From assembly GCF_003591515.1 (NCBI RefSeq), contig NZ_QZCG01000016.1, positions 1-64,000 on the forward strand: DNA of 64,000 nt, written 5' to 3'. Of the stretch, positions 16,955-25,266 are shown one piece after another. How positions within the stretch are numbered: position 1 is the stretch's first letter; every line of letters starts with the position of its first letter. This stretch comes from Paracoccus onubensis. Its GTDB lineage: Bacteria; Pseudomonadota; Alphaproteobacteria; Rhodobacterales; Rhodobacteraceae. Under the pieces are notes generated by a model, which saw nothing but the letters and a program-made list of their open reading frames with translations, did no database searches and was not told the origin of the DNA. A program made the position numbers and the translations under genes.

Positions 16955-18328
16955 GTGAAAATGGTCGCGATTGCCGCGCGGTGGATCTCCGGCGCGGTTG
17001 TTATTATTGGTATAGGCCTGTTCACCTGGCTTTACGTGTGGCCCCCTCAAATTCTCCGCACAGGGTCCAACTACACGGCAAAGATCGTCTGCTCCAATGT
17101 ATTTGTGGCTGGGCGCGACCCGGAAACAGTCCTGGCGGAAGATGTCCAGGCACCAGGAAATCCCTTGTTGCGATTGATGCGGGTGGAGGTCGATCGGAGC
17201 GAAGGCACCGTCCGCGCAGGTCTCTTCGGGTTATTGGGTGATGGGCTTGCTGTTTATCGCCAGGGAACCGGATGTGCCGCCGTCCCGGACGGCGATATCG
17301 CTTCCGCGAAAATGCACATGACGACCGCCGGAAATGATCAGGTTGACGGGCAGAAGCTGATCGTTTCCGAGGACCTGGCACTGTCGGCCTTGCTGGATGA
17401 TCCGGCAATCACCGGACCCGGCATGCGCGCGGTCGTCGTGCTCCGGAATGGGCGCATTATTGGTGAGCGCTATGGCCATGACAGCCATGCCGATCAACCG
17501 CTGCTCGGCTGGTCGATGACCAAGACCTTGACGGCGGCCCTTATCGGGACATTGGTCCGTGAAAGCCGTCTATCCGTCAAGGATGCGGGCCTGTTGCCGC
17601 AATGGGAGGATGATACTCGCGCGGAGATTACCATCGCCAATCTGCTCGCGATGGAAAGCGGGCTGGCGTTCAACGAAGAATACGGCACCGTTACCGATGT
17701 CACGCGCATGTTTTACCTGGCGCCGGACATGGTGTCGGTCCCCGCCAATCAACCACTCGTTGCTCAACCGGGCAAAGAGTTCAGCTATTCGAGTGGGTCC
17801 AGCATCCTGCTGTCGTGGCTCTGGCAAAACAGCTTCGATAATCCCCAGGCTGCCCTCGTCTGGCCGGAGCAGGCATTGTTCGGTCCGCTCGGCATGTCAT
17901 CGGCCGTCTTGGAGACAGATGCCGCGGGAACATTCGTCGGCGCGTCCAACCTCTACGCCAGCGCGCGGGACTGGGTGCGGTTCGGTCAGCTCCTGCTCCA
18001 TGATGGTGTGTGGCATGGCGAGCGCATCCTGCCGGAAGGTTGGGTCACCTGGATGCGCGAACCGACGGAAGCATCAGACGGCGAATATGGGCGGGGCCTC
18101 TGGCTTCACGGACCGCGCGTCAATGAGCCAGAGGAAAAAGATCCCGATATCGGCTATGACATCCCGGCCGATGCCTTTTGGATGCTGGGTCATGATGGGC
18201 AGTCCCTCGCCGTCATACCCTCACGCAACCTTGTTATCCTCCGCATGGGCCTGACCCCGTCGAAGCACGGATACAAGCCGCAAGCCCTTGTCGAGGCTGT
18301 CATCAAGGTGATCGATCAGGCTGCCTGA
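16955..18328 (+). CDS. Serine hydrolase of the beta-lactamase/esterase fold
   Basis: A 457-residue protein. An N-terminal hydrophobic helix (about residues 11-29) anchors or exports it. The active-site Ser187 and Lys190 lie in GWSMTKTL (SxxK motif), and a YSSGSS segment supplies the Tyr of the YxN/S motif. GRGLWLHGPR and MLGHDGQS near the C-terminus fit the third motif region (HxG replacing KTG). The layout matches 6-aminohexanoate-dimer hydrolase-like and class C-like esterases rather than true beta-lactamases. Start is GTG 16955 or ATG 16961; both are possible. The substrate cannot be named. Confidence 0.8.
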   Translation: MKMVAIAARWISGAVVIIGIGLFTWLYVWPPQILRTGSNYTAKIVCSNVFVAGRDPETVLAEDVQAPGNPLLRLMRVEVDRSEGTVRAGLFGLLGDGLAVYRQGTGCAAVPDGDIASAKMHMTTAGNDQVDGQKLIVSEDLALSALLDDPAITGPGMRAVVVLRNGRIIGERYGHDSHADQPLLGWSMTKTLTAALIGTLVRESRLSVKDAGLLPQWEDDTRAEITIANLLAMESGLAFNEEYGTVTDVTRMFYLAPDMVSVPANQPLVAQPGKEFSYSSGSSILLSWLWQNSFDNPQAALVWPEQALFGPLGMSSAVLETDAAGTFVGASNLYASARDWVRFGQLLLHDGVWHGERILPEGWVTWMREPTEASDGEYGRGLWLHGPRVNEPEEKDPDIGYDIPADAFWMLGHDGQSLAVIPSRNLVILRMGLTPSKHGYKPQALVEAVIKVIDQAA

Positions 18329-18422
18329 ACACGGCAGGTTGGACAAGTCACGCATCCTGTAACAGAACCGTGCCAGAATCATGGTATGATATCGCGGCCG
18401 ACTTGTTGTGATGGAGGCAAGC

Positions 18423-18650
18423 ATGTTGCGATATCATTACCGGGCAACCCGAAAATCAGACGGCATCGAGATAAAGTCCGGCAATATCTGCGTCCGGGCG
18501 GATGAGGGCATGGGCGTCGTGGCCGCCAATGTGAAAGCGGCCCTGATCAAACGCAAGCAATCCGCTCGTGGGCTGACAGCAGATGATATCGACATCACCA
18601 TGTGGGTGATGAAATCGTCGGTGAATTCGCCCAAAGAATGCTTCGTCTGA
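18423..18650 (+). CDS. Small hypothetical protein
   Basis: A 75-residue basic-to-neutral protein starting at ATG 18423, 6 bases after a GGAGG box. It reads as a compact alpha/beta domain: YHYRATRKSDGIEIKSGNIC, then a helix GVVAANVKAALIKRKQS, then DDIDITMWVMKS. No family recognised. It lies between the serine hydrolase and a recombinase tail, so it could be a leftover passenger of a mobile element. Confidence 0.5.
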   Translation: MLRYHYRATRKSDGIEIKSGNICVRADEGMGVVAANVKAALIKRKQSARGLTADDIDITMWVMKSSVNSPKECFV

Positions 18651-18674
18651 AATCGTTGGAACCGACATGATCGC

Positions 18675-18875
18675 GGCAGCTATTCCGATGTGCTGCGCTC
18701 GCTTGTCCAGAAGATCGAACTCACGCCCGACATGGAGGGCCACGAACTTCAGATCGAGGTCCATGGTGACCTCGCTGGCATTCTGACGATTGCGCTGGAA
18801 CGCAAAAAAACCGCCTCAGGGGCGGGCGGATCGCAATTAGTGTTGGTTGCGGGAGCGTGCAACCTTCTCAAATAG
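18675..18875 (+). pseudogene. C-terminal remnant of a large serine recombinase
   Basis: The frame reads VLRSLVQKIELTPD, then ELQIEVHGDLAGILTIAL, then LVLVAGACNLL and stop. This is the characteristic C-terminus of long site-specific serine recombinases of alphaproteobacterial mobile elements. Catalytic and recombinase domains are absent. It is one of four recombinase relics in the window (also 35275-35643, 41253-42473, 42994-43963). Confidence 0.65.
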
Positions 18876-19041
18876 CGGTTTCTCTGGGCATATCGTTCTC
18901 TTCTGGAGCGGTCGGCTTTGGCGAGGGCCAGAAGGCTGCCTCGTAGTACGGCATAGTATCGGCCTCACCACACCAACCCGTAGCAACAGCATGATAATAC
19001 AGGACTCTCTCCCGACAACCCACTTCGTCAGCCGTGTCTTG

Positions 19042-20013
19042 CTACCTATGACCGCTCTGGTGCGGTTTGATGATGTCAAATGAAGCAAGGCGCCGGTCGG
19101 CCTCGGTGATTAGCGCATCGAATGTCGTCAAAACAATATCGCGTATCCACCGGGTGGCGGGGTCACCATCAAGTTCAGATTTCCAGATCACCCGAAAAGA
19201 CACGTCAGGCAAGGGTTCGGGAGGCTCGAATACGTGAATATGTTCATTCTGCATCCCCTCCAGTAGACACAGCGCGACAAAGCTGCCCAGCATGTCGGTA
19301 TTACTCAAGACCGCACCAATGCCCGACCAGCTGGCAGCGTGTAATCCAATCCGGCGTTTCAGACCAAGGCTGTCAAGCCGCTCTTCTACGGTTCCATTTG
19401 TTGATCCCGGAACGCGCACAACGACATGAGGCCAACTCATCCAACTTTCCGTTGTCCAGTCGTTTGAAGCTGGGTGCCCATGACGAGCGAAGACATAGCG
19501 TTTTAATGGGGGTAGAGCCTTAGCCTTCAATCCTGCCGGGAGTGGGAAGTTCGCGTTTCCAAATGCAATGTCTATTTCGCCACTTACGATCTGACCCATG
19601 GTTTCCTTTGACAAGGGCTGCCATGCAAGGCCGGACTCCGGTGCTTCCATGTGCATTCGTCTGACGATTTCGGTGGCCACAATGTCCAATCCCGGACCGG
19701 ATATTTTGAACATACGTGTGCTTGTCGTTGGGCTGAATTCCGCTGGCGGCTGCACGGCACGTTCAATCCGGGCGAGGATCGGCTGTATCTCCTGGTAAAG
19801 TGAGAGAGCCCTTGGGCTAGGCTGCATAATTCCGCCGACCCGCACCAGAAGCGGGTCGCCAAGCTGGTCGCGCAACCGACCTAAAGCATGACTGACTGCT
19901 GAAGGCGTACGGCCGAGTTGTTCTGCGGCCCGATTGACACTGCCCTCATCCATTAGGACGCGGAAGACCATAAGCAGGTTCAGGTCCAGGTTTTTAATCT
20001 GAATTTCATTCAT
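19042..20013 (-). CDS. LysR-family transcriptional regulator
   Basis: A 323-residue protein with an N-terminal winged helix (residues 7-68) including GSVNRAAEQLGRTPSAVSHA and the LRDQLGDPLLVRVGG wing. The effector-binding domain follows (for example SGEIDIAFGNANFPLPAGL). The last about 20 residues are unusually polar. It is divergent from the DoxX-like gene at 20109 with a 95-base gap, the standard arrangement for a LysR regulator and its target. Confidence 0.87.
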   Translation of the reverse strand: MNEIQIKNLDLNLLMVFRVLMDEGSVNRAAEQLGRTPSAVSHALGRLRDQLGDPLLVRVGGIMQPSPRALSLYQEIQPILARIERAVQPPAEFSPTTSTRMFKISGPGLDIVATEIVRRMHMEAPESGLAWQPLSKETMGQIVSGEIDIAFGNANFPLPAGLKAKALPPLKRYVFARHGHPASNDWTTESWMSWPHVVVRVPGSTNGTVEERLDSLGLKRRIGLHAASWSGIGAVLSNTDMLGSFVALCLLEGMQNEHIHVFEPPEPLPDVSFRVIWKSELDGDPATRWIRDIVLTTFDALITEADRRLASFDIIKPHQSGHR

Positions 20014-20108
20014 TCGGCATGAAGATTATTTGCTTTCCGGCACCAGATTCCCAGCGTAAATGCCCCTGGATTGGTTAAAAATCAATACCCATCTGAAAGG
20101 AATTCACG

Positions 20109-20558
20109 ATGGCGCTCTCACTGCCAAACGCAAAGGTTATATTTGTCGATACCGGACCAAGGCTGCTCCTAGGAGGCATCTTCCTCCTGGGCGCGATTGA
20201 TGGATTTTCGTACATATTCACCGGATCGCATCTCATCCACCCGCCAACTTCAGTAAATGGTCAGGCTTTTGAAGACGCTCTCAAGGAGGTCGGATTTATT
20301 TGGCCATTGATGAAAACCGTCGAACTGATCGGGGCCTTGTTGTTGCTGAGCAATCGAGCACCTGCACTAGGATTGGCACTGCTTTCGCCCGTGATGGCGG
20401 TGATAGTGCTGTTTCATGTGGCATTGAATCCCAGCGGACTACCGCTCGCAGTCATATTGGCGGTAACAGGCGGGATGACCCTGTGGGTCCAGTTCGATCG
20501 TTTCAAACCGCTAGCAGCTAGCGGAACACCGAAATTGTCAATCGGCACCCAACTGTGA
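20109..20558 (+). CDS. DoxX-like integral membrane protein
   Basis: A 149-residue protein with four helices. LLLGGIFLLGAIDGFSYIF at the N-terminus, GFIWPLMKTVELIGALLLLS in the middle and VMAVIVLFHVALNPSG match the DoxX/DoxD fold seen in small redox-linked membrane proteins. It is probably controlled by the divergent LysR regulator. Reaction unknown. Confidence 0.68.
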   Translation: MALSLPNAKVIFVDTGPRLLLGGIFLLGAIDGFSYIFTGSHLIHPPTSVNGQAFEDALKEVGFIWPLMKTVELIGALLLLSNRAPALGLALLSPVMAVIVLFHVALNPSGLPLAVILAVTGGMTLWVQFDRFKPLAASGTPKLSIGTQL

Positions 20559-20665
20559 CTCCTTATCGGCGTCCCAAATTGACCCCCTTTGCGCACGGGT
20601 AGCTGGCCCGATGCGGTGTAGTCCTCATACAGCGCAGCCGTATCGCGCCAGCGGGATGCGGGGCG

Positions 20666-20765
20666 TCATTCCCGGATCTTGAAGCGCCAGCTCTCATTGC
20701 CGGTTTCGACGATGTCGCAGTCCGCAGGACGGGTGAGACGGTCGAGGAGCGCGGTGGTCAGCCAG
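20666..20765 (-). mobile_element. IS21-type IstB tail remnant
   Basis: The last about 30 codons of the frame (LLDRLTRPADCDIVETGNES then WRFKIRE and stop) match the usual C-terminus of IstB, the ATPase helper of IS21 transposases. Upstream the same frame passes into a membrane-protein fragment, showing a junction near 20765. The sequence at about 20570-20595 (CCCAAATTGACCCCC) may be the element end. The rest of the IS is gone. Confidence 0.5.
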
Positions 20766-21310
20766 AGAAAGATGCCGATACGGAAAAAACCTGAATTGGC
20801 CATGCGGAAAAGGCAGTAAATGCCAAAGGCCCAGAGCCGCGTCCTCTTCCACAACAGCAGCGGCATTCCGACCCGGTGCAGTGCCACCATGCCTCATGCG
20901 CCGGCAAGGGTCACCCAGTCATCGTGAAAGAGGAAACAAAGCGGATGCAGATCCGCCTGATCGCGCTGTCGGAGCCCAAGCGGCTCGGCCGCAAGCCAGT
21001 CCGGCGTCACTTTCATGATCCTCGCGAAAAGCAGCATGATTTCCGTCTGCGCACGGATGGCGAAGACAGCGGAAACAACCGCGCGTTCAGCGACAGCCTC
21101 CCGTGGAAACAAAAAACATATCAGGATCAGGAACAGCAGGATGAGGTAGAAATGGTTCAGGTATTCCGCCTTGTCGAGCAGGAAGAAGTAGCCGAACCCG
21201 TTCTCCCCCCGAGTATTCCAGTATCCTTCAGGTTCTTGTCCGAACCCGGCGTTGCGAGGCAGACCGTACTGGCAAGATGAATAAATGAAAATTTGAAGAC
21301 AGCGGGAATA
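20766..21310 (-). pseudogene. Decayed HTTM-domain (vitamin K-dependent carboxylase-like) gene
   Basis: Reading the minus strand, one frame gives GYFFLLDKAEYLNHFYLILL, LILICFLFPREAVAERAV and MKVTPDWLAAEPLGLR. A stop and frame change near 20894 is followed by VGMPLLLWKRTRLWAFGIYC and MANSGFFRIGIF. These blocks, in this order, are those of HTTM proteins: the YLNHYY helix, the KxxPDWLxxEPL segment, and the LLLWxRTR and IGIF helices. The N-terminus is missing and the C-terminus runs into IS21 debris. Identification is from motif order by eye. Confidence 0.6.
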
Positions 21311-21362
21311 CTCGGGAGGCTGCCGCGTAATAGATGCGGAACACGACTCAAGGAGAACCGTC

Positions 21363-22205
21363 ATGGAACTCGAATTCGAAGCCCCGACCACCGATAGCAC
21401 CGTCAAGCGCATCAATATCGCAACGCAGGCCGGACCGCTTGCGACATTCGTCATTACGCCCCGCCGGATGGTATCGTCGCGCCCGCTGGTCGTATTGCAT
21501 GGAATTTCACGTAATGCCCGGTCGCTGGTGCGGCATTTCCGCGCCGAGGCCGAGCACAGCGGACGCCTGATCGTCCTGCCCCATTTCACGGCCTCGCATT
21601 GGCCGCATTTCCAGCGTCCCGGACACCCGGCACGTGCCGACCAGGCCCTGGTCGAGCTTTTGAACAGGCTAGCCATTCGCTTTCCCGATTGTGGGGGCCG
21701 CGTGGATCTTGTCGGTCATTCCGGCGGCGCGCAGCTTGCCCACCGCACTGCGATGCTTTACCCGCAGCGCATCGCCCGGCTGAGCCTTGTGGCCGCCGGC
21801 TGGTATTGCCTGCCCGACATGTCCATGCCCTATCCCTACGGGCTGGGCGAAAGCAATACCCGTAGCGCGGCGCTTTGGATCCGGCGCAAGCAGGCGGGTC
21901 TTGCAGCCTATCTCGAGCTGGAAATCCGTGTCTATGTGGGATCGCGCGACACGGAGCGCGATCCCGCCCTGCGCGTCTCTTCCGCTTTGGACGACCGGCA
22001 GGGGCGGAACCGTCACGACCGGGCCCGGACCTATGTGGATGCGGTGCGCGCCGCTGCCCACGGCCACGGGCGTGTGGCGGATATCGCCCTGATCGAATTG
22101 CCGGGCTGCGGCCATGATTTCGAGCTGGCGATCACCGAGGCCGGGCTGGCACGGATGGTGGCCGAAACCTCTGACATGACACCAGCACTTGCCGCGGCCG
22201 GATAA
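21363..22205 (+). CDS. Alpha/beta hydrolase
   Basis: A 280-residue cytoplasmic hydrolase. The oxyanion strand PLVVLHGISRNARSL is near residues 41-55. The nucleophile elbow GHSGG has Ser120, and a late His251 sits in LPGCGHDFE. No signal peptide is present. It resembles short-chain esterases or PHB-depolymerase-like hydrolases. ATG 21363 follows AAGGAGAA. It is the first of three tightly packed genes with a P-loop protein and an ABC-like protein, so its substrate is probably the compound handled by that operon. The substrate cannot be named. Confidence 0.75.
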   Translation: MELEFEAPTTDSTVKRINIATQAGPLATFVITPRRMVSSRPLVVLHGISRNARSLVRHFRAEAEHSGRLIVLPHFTASHWPHFQRPGHPARADQALVELLNRLAIRFPDCGGRVDLVGHSGGAQLAHRTAMLYPQRIARLSLVAAGWYCLPDMSMPYPYGLGESNTRSAALWIRRKQAGLAAYLELEIRVYVGSRDTERDPALRVSSALDDRQGRNRHDRARTYVDAVRAAAHGHGRVADIALIELPGCGHDFELAITEAGLARMVAETSDMTPALAAAG

Positions 22206-22240
22206 GACCGGCGCATCTCATAATTTCAAGGAGAGAAGAC

Positions 22241-23293
22241 ATGACGACTGCATTCGAAACCCAACTTGCGAGCGCCAAATGGACCTTTTCCACGCGCCGG
22301 GTAGATCGCACATTGGCCACCGGCATGGATACGGCATTCGAGAAAGCCCGTCCCGGTGAACTAATACTGGCGTATGTTTCCGAGATCGGGCAGCACAGGC
22401 GGGTACAGCTTGAATCCGGACGGCATTCTGACATCTACCCCGGTGACGCGGTGGTCCTTGCCTGCGGGGCCCGCTATGCGCCCGATCAATTCGAAGGACT
22501 TGCCGAGATACTGCCCAAAAGCGCCGATCTTCTGGCAGGCGGCGGCTGCATCGGGCGGATGGTGGCGCGAAACGAACGGATCAAGCAGGCGACGCGTCTT
22601 ATCCCCGAGGGGCGGCTCTTGCGGGCGGATGGCGCGGCCCTGAATCTTGATGATTTTGCGGTGCGGGTATCGGCGCGTGGCGATCGGATCCCGGTGATTG
22701 CCGTATTCGGTACCGCCATGAATTCGGGAAAGACGGTTGCGACGGCACAGCTTGCCCTGGGGTTGCGGCGTGCGGGATGGCGGGTGGCCGCGCTCAAGGG
22801 CACCGGCACGGGCGCATTCGGCGATTTCAACGAATACCGGGATACCGGCGCGCATGTGGTCGCCGATTTCACGGATGCCGGCATGGTTTCCACCTATCGC
22901 GAACCGCTCGAACGCGTCCGCGCCGGTATCAACCGATTGCTGGCGCATGCCGAGGATGCAGGCTGCGAGATCGCCGTTCTCGAAATAGCCGATGGCCTGT
23001 TTCAGCGCGAAACGGCGCAGCTTCTGGCTGATCCGGCTTTCCAGCGGCGTATTTCCGGGCTTGTCTTTGCCTGCGGCGATGCGGTTGCCGCCGCCGGCGG
23101 CGTTGCCGAAATGCGGCGCCACGGCGTCACGCCGGACGTTCTGACCGGCATGCTGAGCTGCTCTCCGATGGCTTCGGCCGAGGCGCTCGGGGCGACCGGA
23201 GTTCCGGTGCTTGGAAAGAACGACCTTTCCGATCCGGCAGAGGCCAATGCCTTCGCGCTCCGGTCAGGGGCGGAGTGGCGGAGTGCGGCCTGA
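22241..23293 (+). CDS. P-loop NTPase-like protein (DUF1611-like)
   Basis: A 350-residue soluble protein. Residues 1-145 form a beta-rich N-terminal domain. The P-loop GTAMNSGKT lies at residues 157-165, and ALKGTGTGAFGDFNEYRDTG follows at about 183. The downstream strand IAVLEIADGLFQRE ends in acidic residues as in a Walker B. The order resembles DUF1611 and the dethiobiotin-synthetase-like P-loop group. Some DUF1611 proteins (DgcN) act in D-amino acid catabolism, but that function is not implied here. AAGGAGAG precedes the start. The stop shares its A with the ATG of the next gene (TGATG), so translation is coupled. Confidence 0.62.
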   Translation: MTTAFETQLASAKWTFSTRRVDRTLATGMDTAFEKARPGELILAYVSEIGQHRRVQLESGRHSDIYPGDAVVLACGARYAPDQFEGLAEILPKSADLLAGGGCIGRMVARNERIKQATRLIPEGRLLRADGAALNLDDFAVRVSARGDRIPVIAVFGTAMNSGKTVATAQLALGLRRAGWRVAALKGTGTGAFGDFNEYRDTGAHVVADFTDAGMVSTYREPLERVRAGINRLLAHAEDAGCEIAVLEIADGLFQRETAQLLADPAFQRRISGLVFACGDAVAAAGGVAEMRRHGVTPDVLTGMLSCSPMASAEALGATGVPVLGKNDLSDPAEANAFALRSGAEWRSAA

Positions 23294-24837
23294 TGGCGCT
23301 GCCCGGACTGCTATCGAATGGTCGAGGGAGGGGATTGCTGACCGTCAGCGGGCTGACACTTGCCCGAGGTGCTGCCGCCGGTGCCGCCGCCTTTGCCACG
23401 CGCGGGTTGTTCGAGGCCCTGCATGGTGCCGCGCCTCTCCCGGCTGTCCTGCTGGTGACGCTGGCGGCTTCCGGCCTTGTAATAGCCGCGACGCGTGTTT
23501 CGGCACGCGTCATGGGTGAGTGGCTGGGGCAGTCCTATACGCGCGATATCCGCCTTGCACTGTTCGAGCATACTGCCGGGATGGCGGCAAGCGATGTCGC
23601 CAGGCGGCGCAACGGTTATATGAGCCTGCGTTTCGTGGGGGACATGACCGCGTTTCGCAACTGGATCGGGCTGGGGATTCCCCGCCTTGTCGCAGGTGCG
23701 ATTCTGATCCCGCTGACGCTGGCCGTACTCTGGTCACTCGCTCCGGTTTTCGCGTGGCTGACATTGCCGCTGGTCACCCTGGCGCTTGTTTTGATTGGTC
23801 TTGGCGGATTGCGCCTGCGACCGCTGCACCGGCGATTGCGTGCGCGCCGTGCCCGGATCGCCGTCGACATGGCCGAACGCATGCCGCTTGCGCCTGAACT
23901 GGACAGGCTGGGCCGGCGGCGCACCGAGATGGGTCAGCTCGACCACCGGATCGGCCGCATGATCCGGGCCGCCGTCGCGCGGCTTCGGCTGGCCGAGGCC
24001 CTGAAGGCGGTTCCCGATGCGATCGCCGGTCTGGCCGCGATGCTCATCCTCATCGGCGGGTTTCGCACCGGAGAGAGTCCAGGCGTGATCGCGGGCGGGC
24101 TTGCGGCATTCGGGCTGTTGATCTCGCCCATGCGTGACCTGGCGACGGTGTGGAACCTTCACTCAGCCTGGCGCTCGGCCGCGATCAAGGCGGATGCAGC
24201 GCTGTCCCGGCAGCAGCGCGAAACCTATACGGATAGATGTTCGTTTCCCGGCGGGGCGGCCACCATCGCCATATCGGACCTCGCCTTGCCCTCGGGTAAA
24301 CGGCTCGATCTTGAGCTGGCGGCGACGAGTGTCGGCGCGACAGAGTTGAACGATCTGGACTCTTCTTTTCTTTTCAGCGCATTGAATGGTCTTGAAAAGA
24401 TACCTGAAGGTGCTGTCACCCTCTCGGGTGTATGCCTCAGACGGTTTAGCCGCGGCAGCTTGCGACGAAGCGTCGTGACCATCAGTGCCAAGCCGCCGAT
24501 CCTTCAGGGATCGTTTCGTCGGGCTTTGACCTTCGGTGTATCGCGGCGTCTGGACGATGCGGGCCTTGAGGCGCTCGCCAGAGCATCCGGGCTGAGAGAC
24601 GCGCTGTCCCGTTTGGGCGGCCTGGATGGCAAGCTGTCCGAGGGAGGGCAAAACCTGTTGTTTTCCGAGCGCGCGCTGGTCAGCCTGGTACGGGCAAGAC
24701 AATTGAAACCCCGCCTGATCCTGGTGGAAAGCCAGATCGTCACACTCGACTCAGGCGCGCGGGATCAAATAATGAACTGGGCCAATCATTGCGGCGCGAC
24801 GCTTTTGTTCCAGCGTGGTGTCATCGGTCGCACCTGA
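23293..24837 (+). CDS. ABC-exporter-like protein with degenerate ATPase domain
   Basis: A 514-residue protein with the half-transporter layout. An N-terminal membrane domain has about five to six helices (for example LVAGAILIPLTLAVLWSLAP and a long arm near RLRPLHRRLRARRARI). A C-terminal ABC-ATPase-like domain starts near residue 325. That domain keeps the order of motifs but not their residues. The P-loop position reads SVGATELNDLDS with no GxxGxGKS/T, and the Q-loop region reads TISAKPPILQGS. The signature reads LSEGGQNLLFSERALVS, Walker B ends LILVESQ, and the H-loop His is Gln in LLFQRG. ATP hydrolysis is therefore unlikely. It may pair with a functional partner encoded elsewhere or serve as a membrane scaffold. 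The frame is intact, arguing against a simple pseudogene. Confidence 0.7.
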   Translation: MALPGLLSNGRGRGLLTVSGLTLARGAAAGAAAFATRGLFEALHGAAPLPAVLLVTLAASGLVIAATRVSARVMGEWLGQSYTRDIRLALFEHTAGMAASDVARRRNGYMSLRFVGDMTAFRNWIGLGIPRLVAGAILIPLTLAVLWSLAPVFAWLTLPLVTLALVLIGLGGLRLRPLHRRLRARRARIAVDMAERMPLAPELDRLGRRRTEMGQLDHRIGRMIRAAVARLRLAEALKAVPDAIAGLAAMLILIGGFRTGESPGVIAGGLAAFGLLISPMRDLATVWNLHSAWRSAAIKADAALSRQQRETYTDRCSFPGGAATIAISDLALPSGKRLDLELAATSVGATELNDLDSSFLFSALNGLEKIPEGAVTLSGVCLRRFSRGSLRRSVVTISAKPPILQGSFRRALTFGVSRRLDDAGLEALARASGLRDALSRLGGLDGKLSEGGQNLLFSERALVSLVRARQLKPRLILVESQIVTLDSGARDQIMNWANHCGATLLFQRGVIGRT

Positions 24838-25266
24838 AATAGCGGTCAGGCCGGGCAATTTGCACGCGCCTGACACCGGTCGATGTCGCGGGAGACGCTG
24901 GCAAACAGCAGGACAGGGCCTATCTGACACATATCCGCACAGCCTTCACCCTGTCGAACAGCACCTATGGTAGCTTGCTGTGCGTGGTGACTTTGTTGAT
25001 GGCGTGGATGCTCTCTCCTTCTATGATGCCTTCAGCAAACATCACGTTGGCACATTACGATGCCGTCGGGAGGGGGCATCCACGCGATCAACAAAGCTCC
25101 AATAGCTCCAAAGGACAGGGGACTACTGCGAAATCCTGTCCAACCGGTCGGCTGAGATCAGGGTCACGCGACTTACGGCAATGCGGGCTTAATTCGATGC
25201 CGGTCACCAGTCCTCAGGTGCATGCCTGCATCCGGTTACTGTGATGGGCCAGCTGTTTGACAAGGT
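24838..25266. repeat. Gene-free stretch with a MITE-like element (arms 24991-25011 and 25076-25096)
   Basis: No convincing gene lies here. CTTTGTTGATGGCGTGGATG (24991-25010) and its near-exact reverse complement (25076-25096, 20 of 21 bases) enclose about 64 bases and face inwards like transposon ends. The CTTTGTTG start resembles ends of IS5/IS903-type elements; a related end seems to occur at about 35108. I found no clear target-site duplication. It may be a small non-autonomous element or a deletion derivative. Confidence 0.55.

Noticed and set aside
23293-24837. Pseudogene call for the ABC-like gene
   Set aside because: The frame is intact over 514 codons, coupled by TGATG to its upstream gene and keeps GC-rich coding bias. 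The motif losses look like specialised degeneration rather than random decay, though this is not certain.
24975-25244. Open plus-strand frame after the ABC-like gene
   Set aside because: It runs through both ends of the MITE-like repeat and has no recognisable protein pattern.
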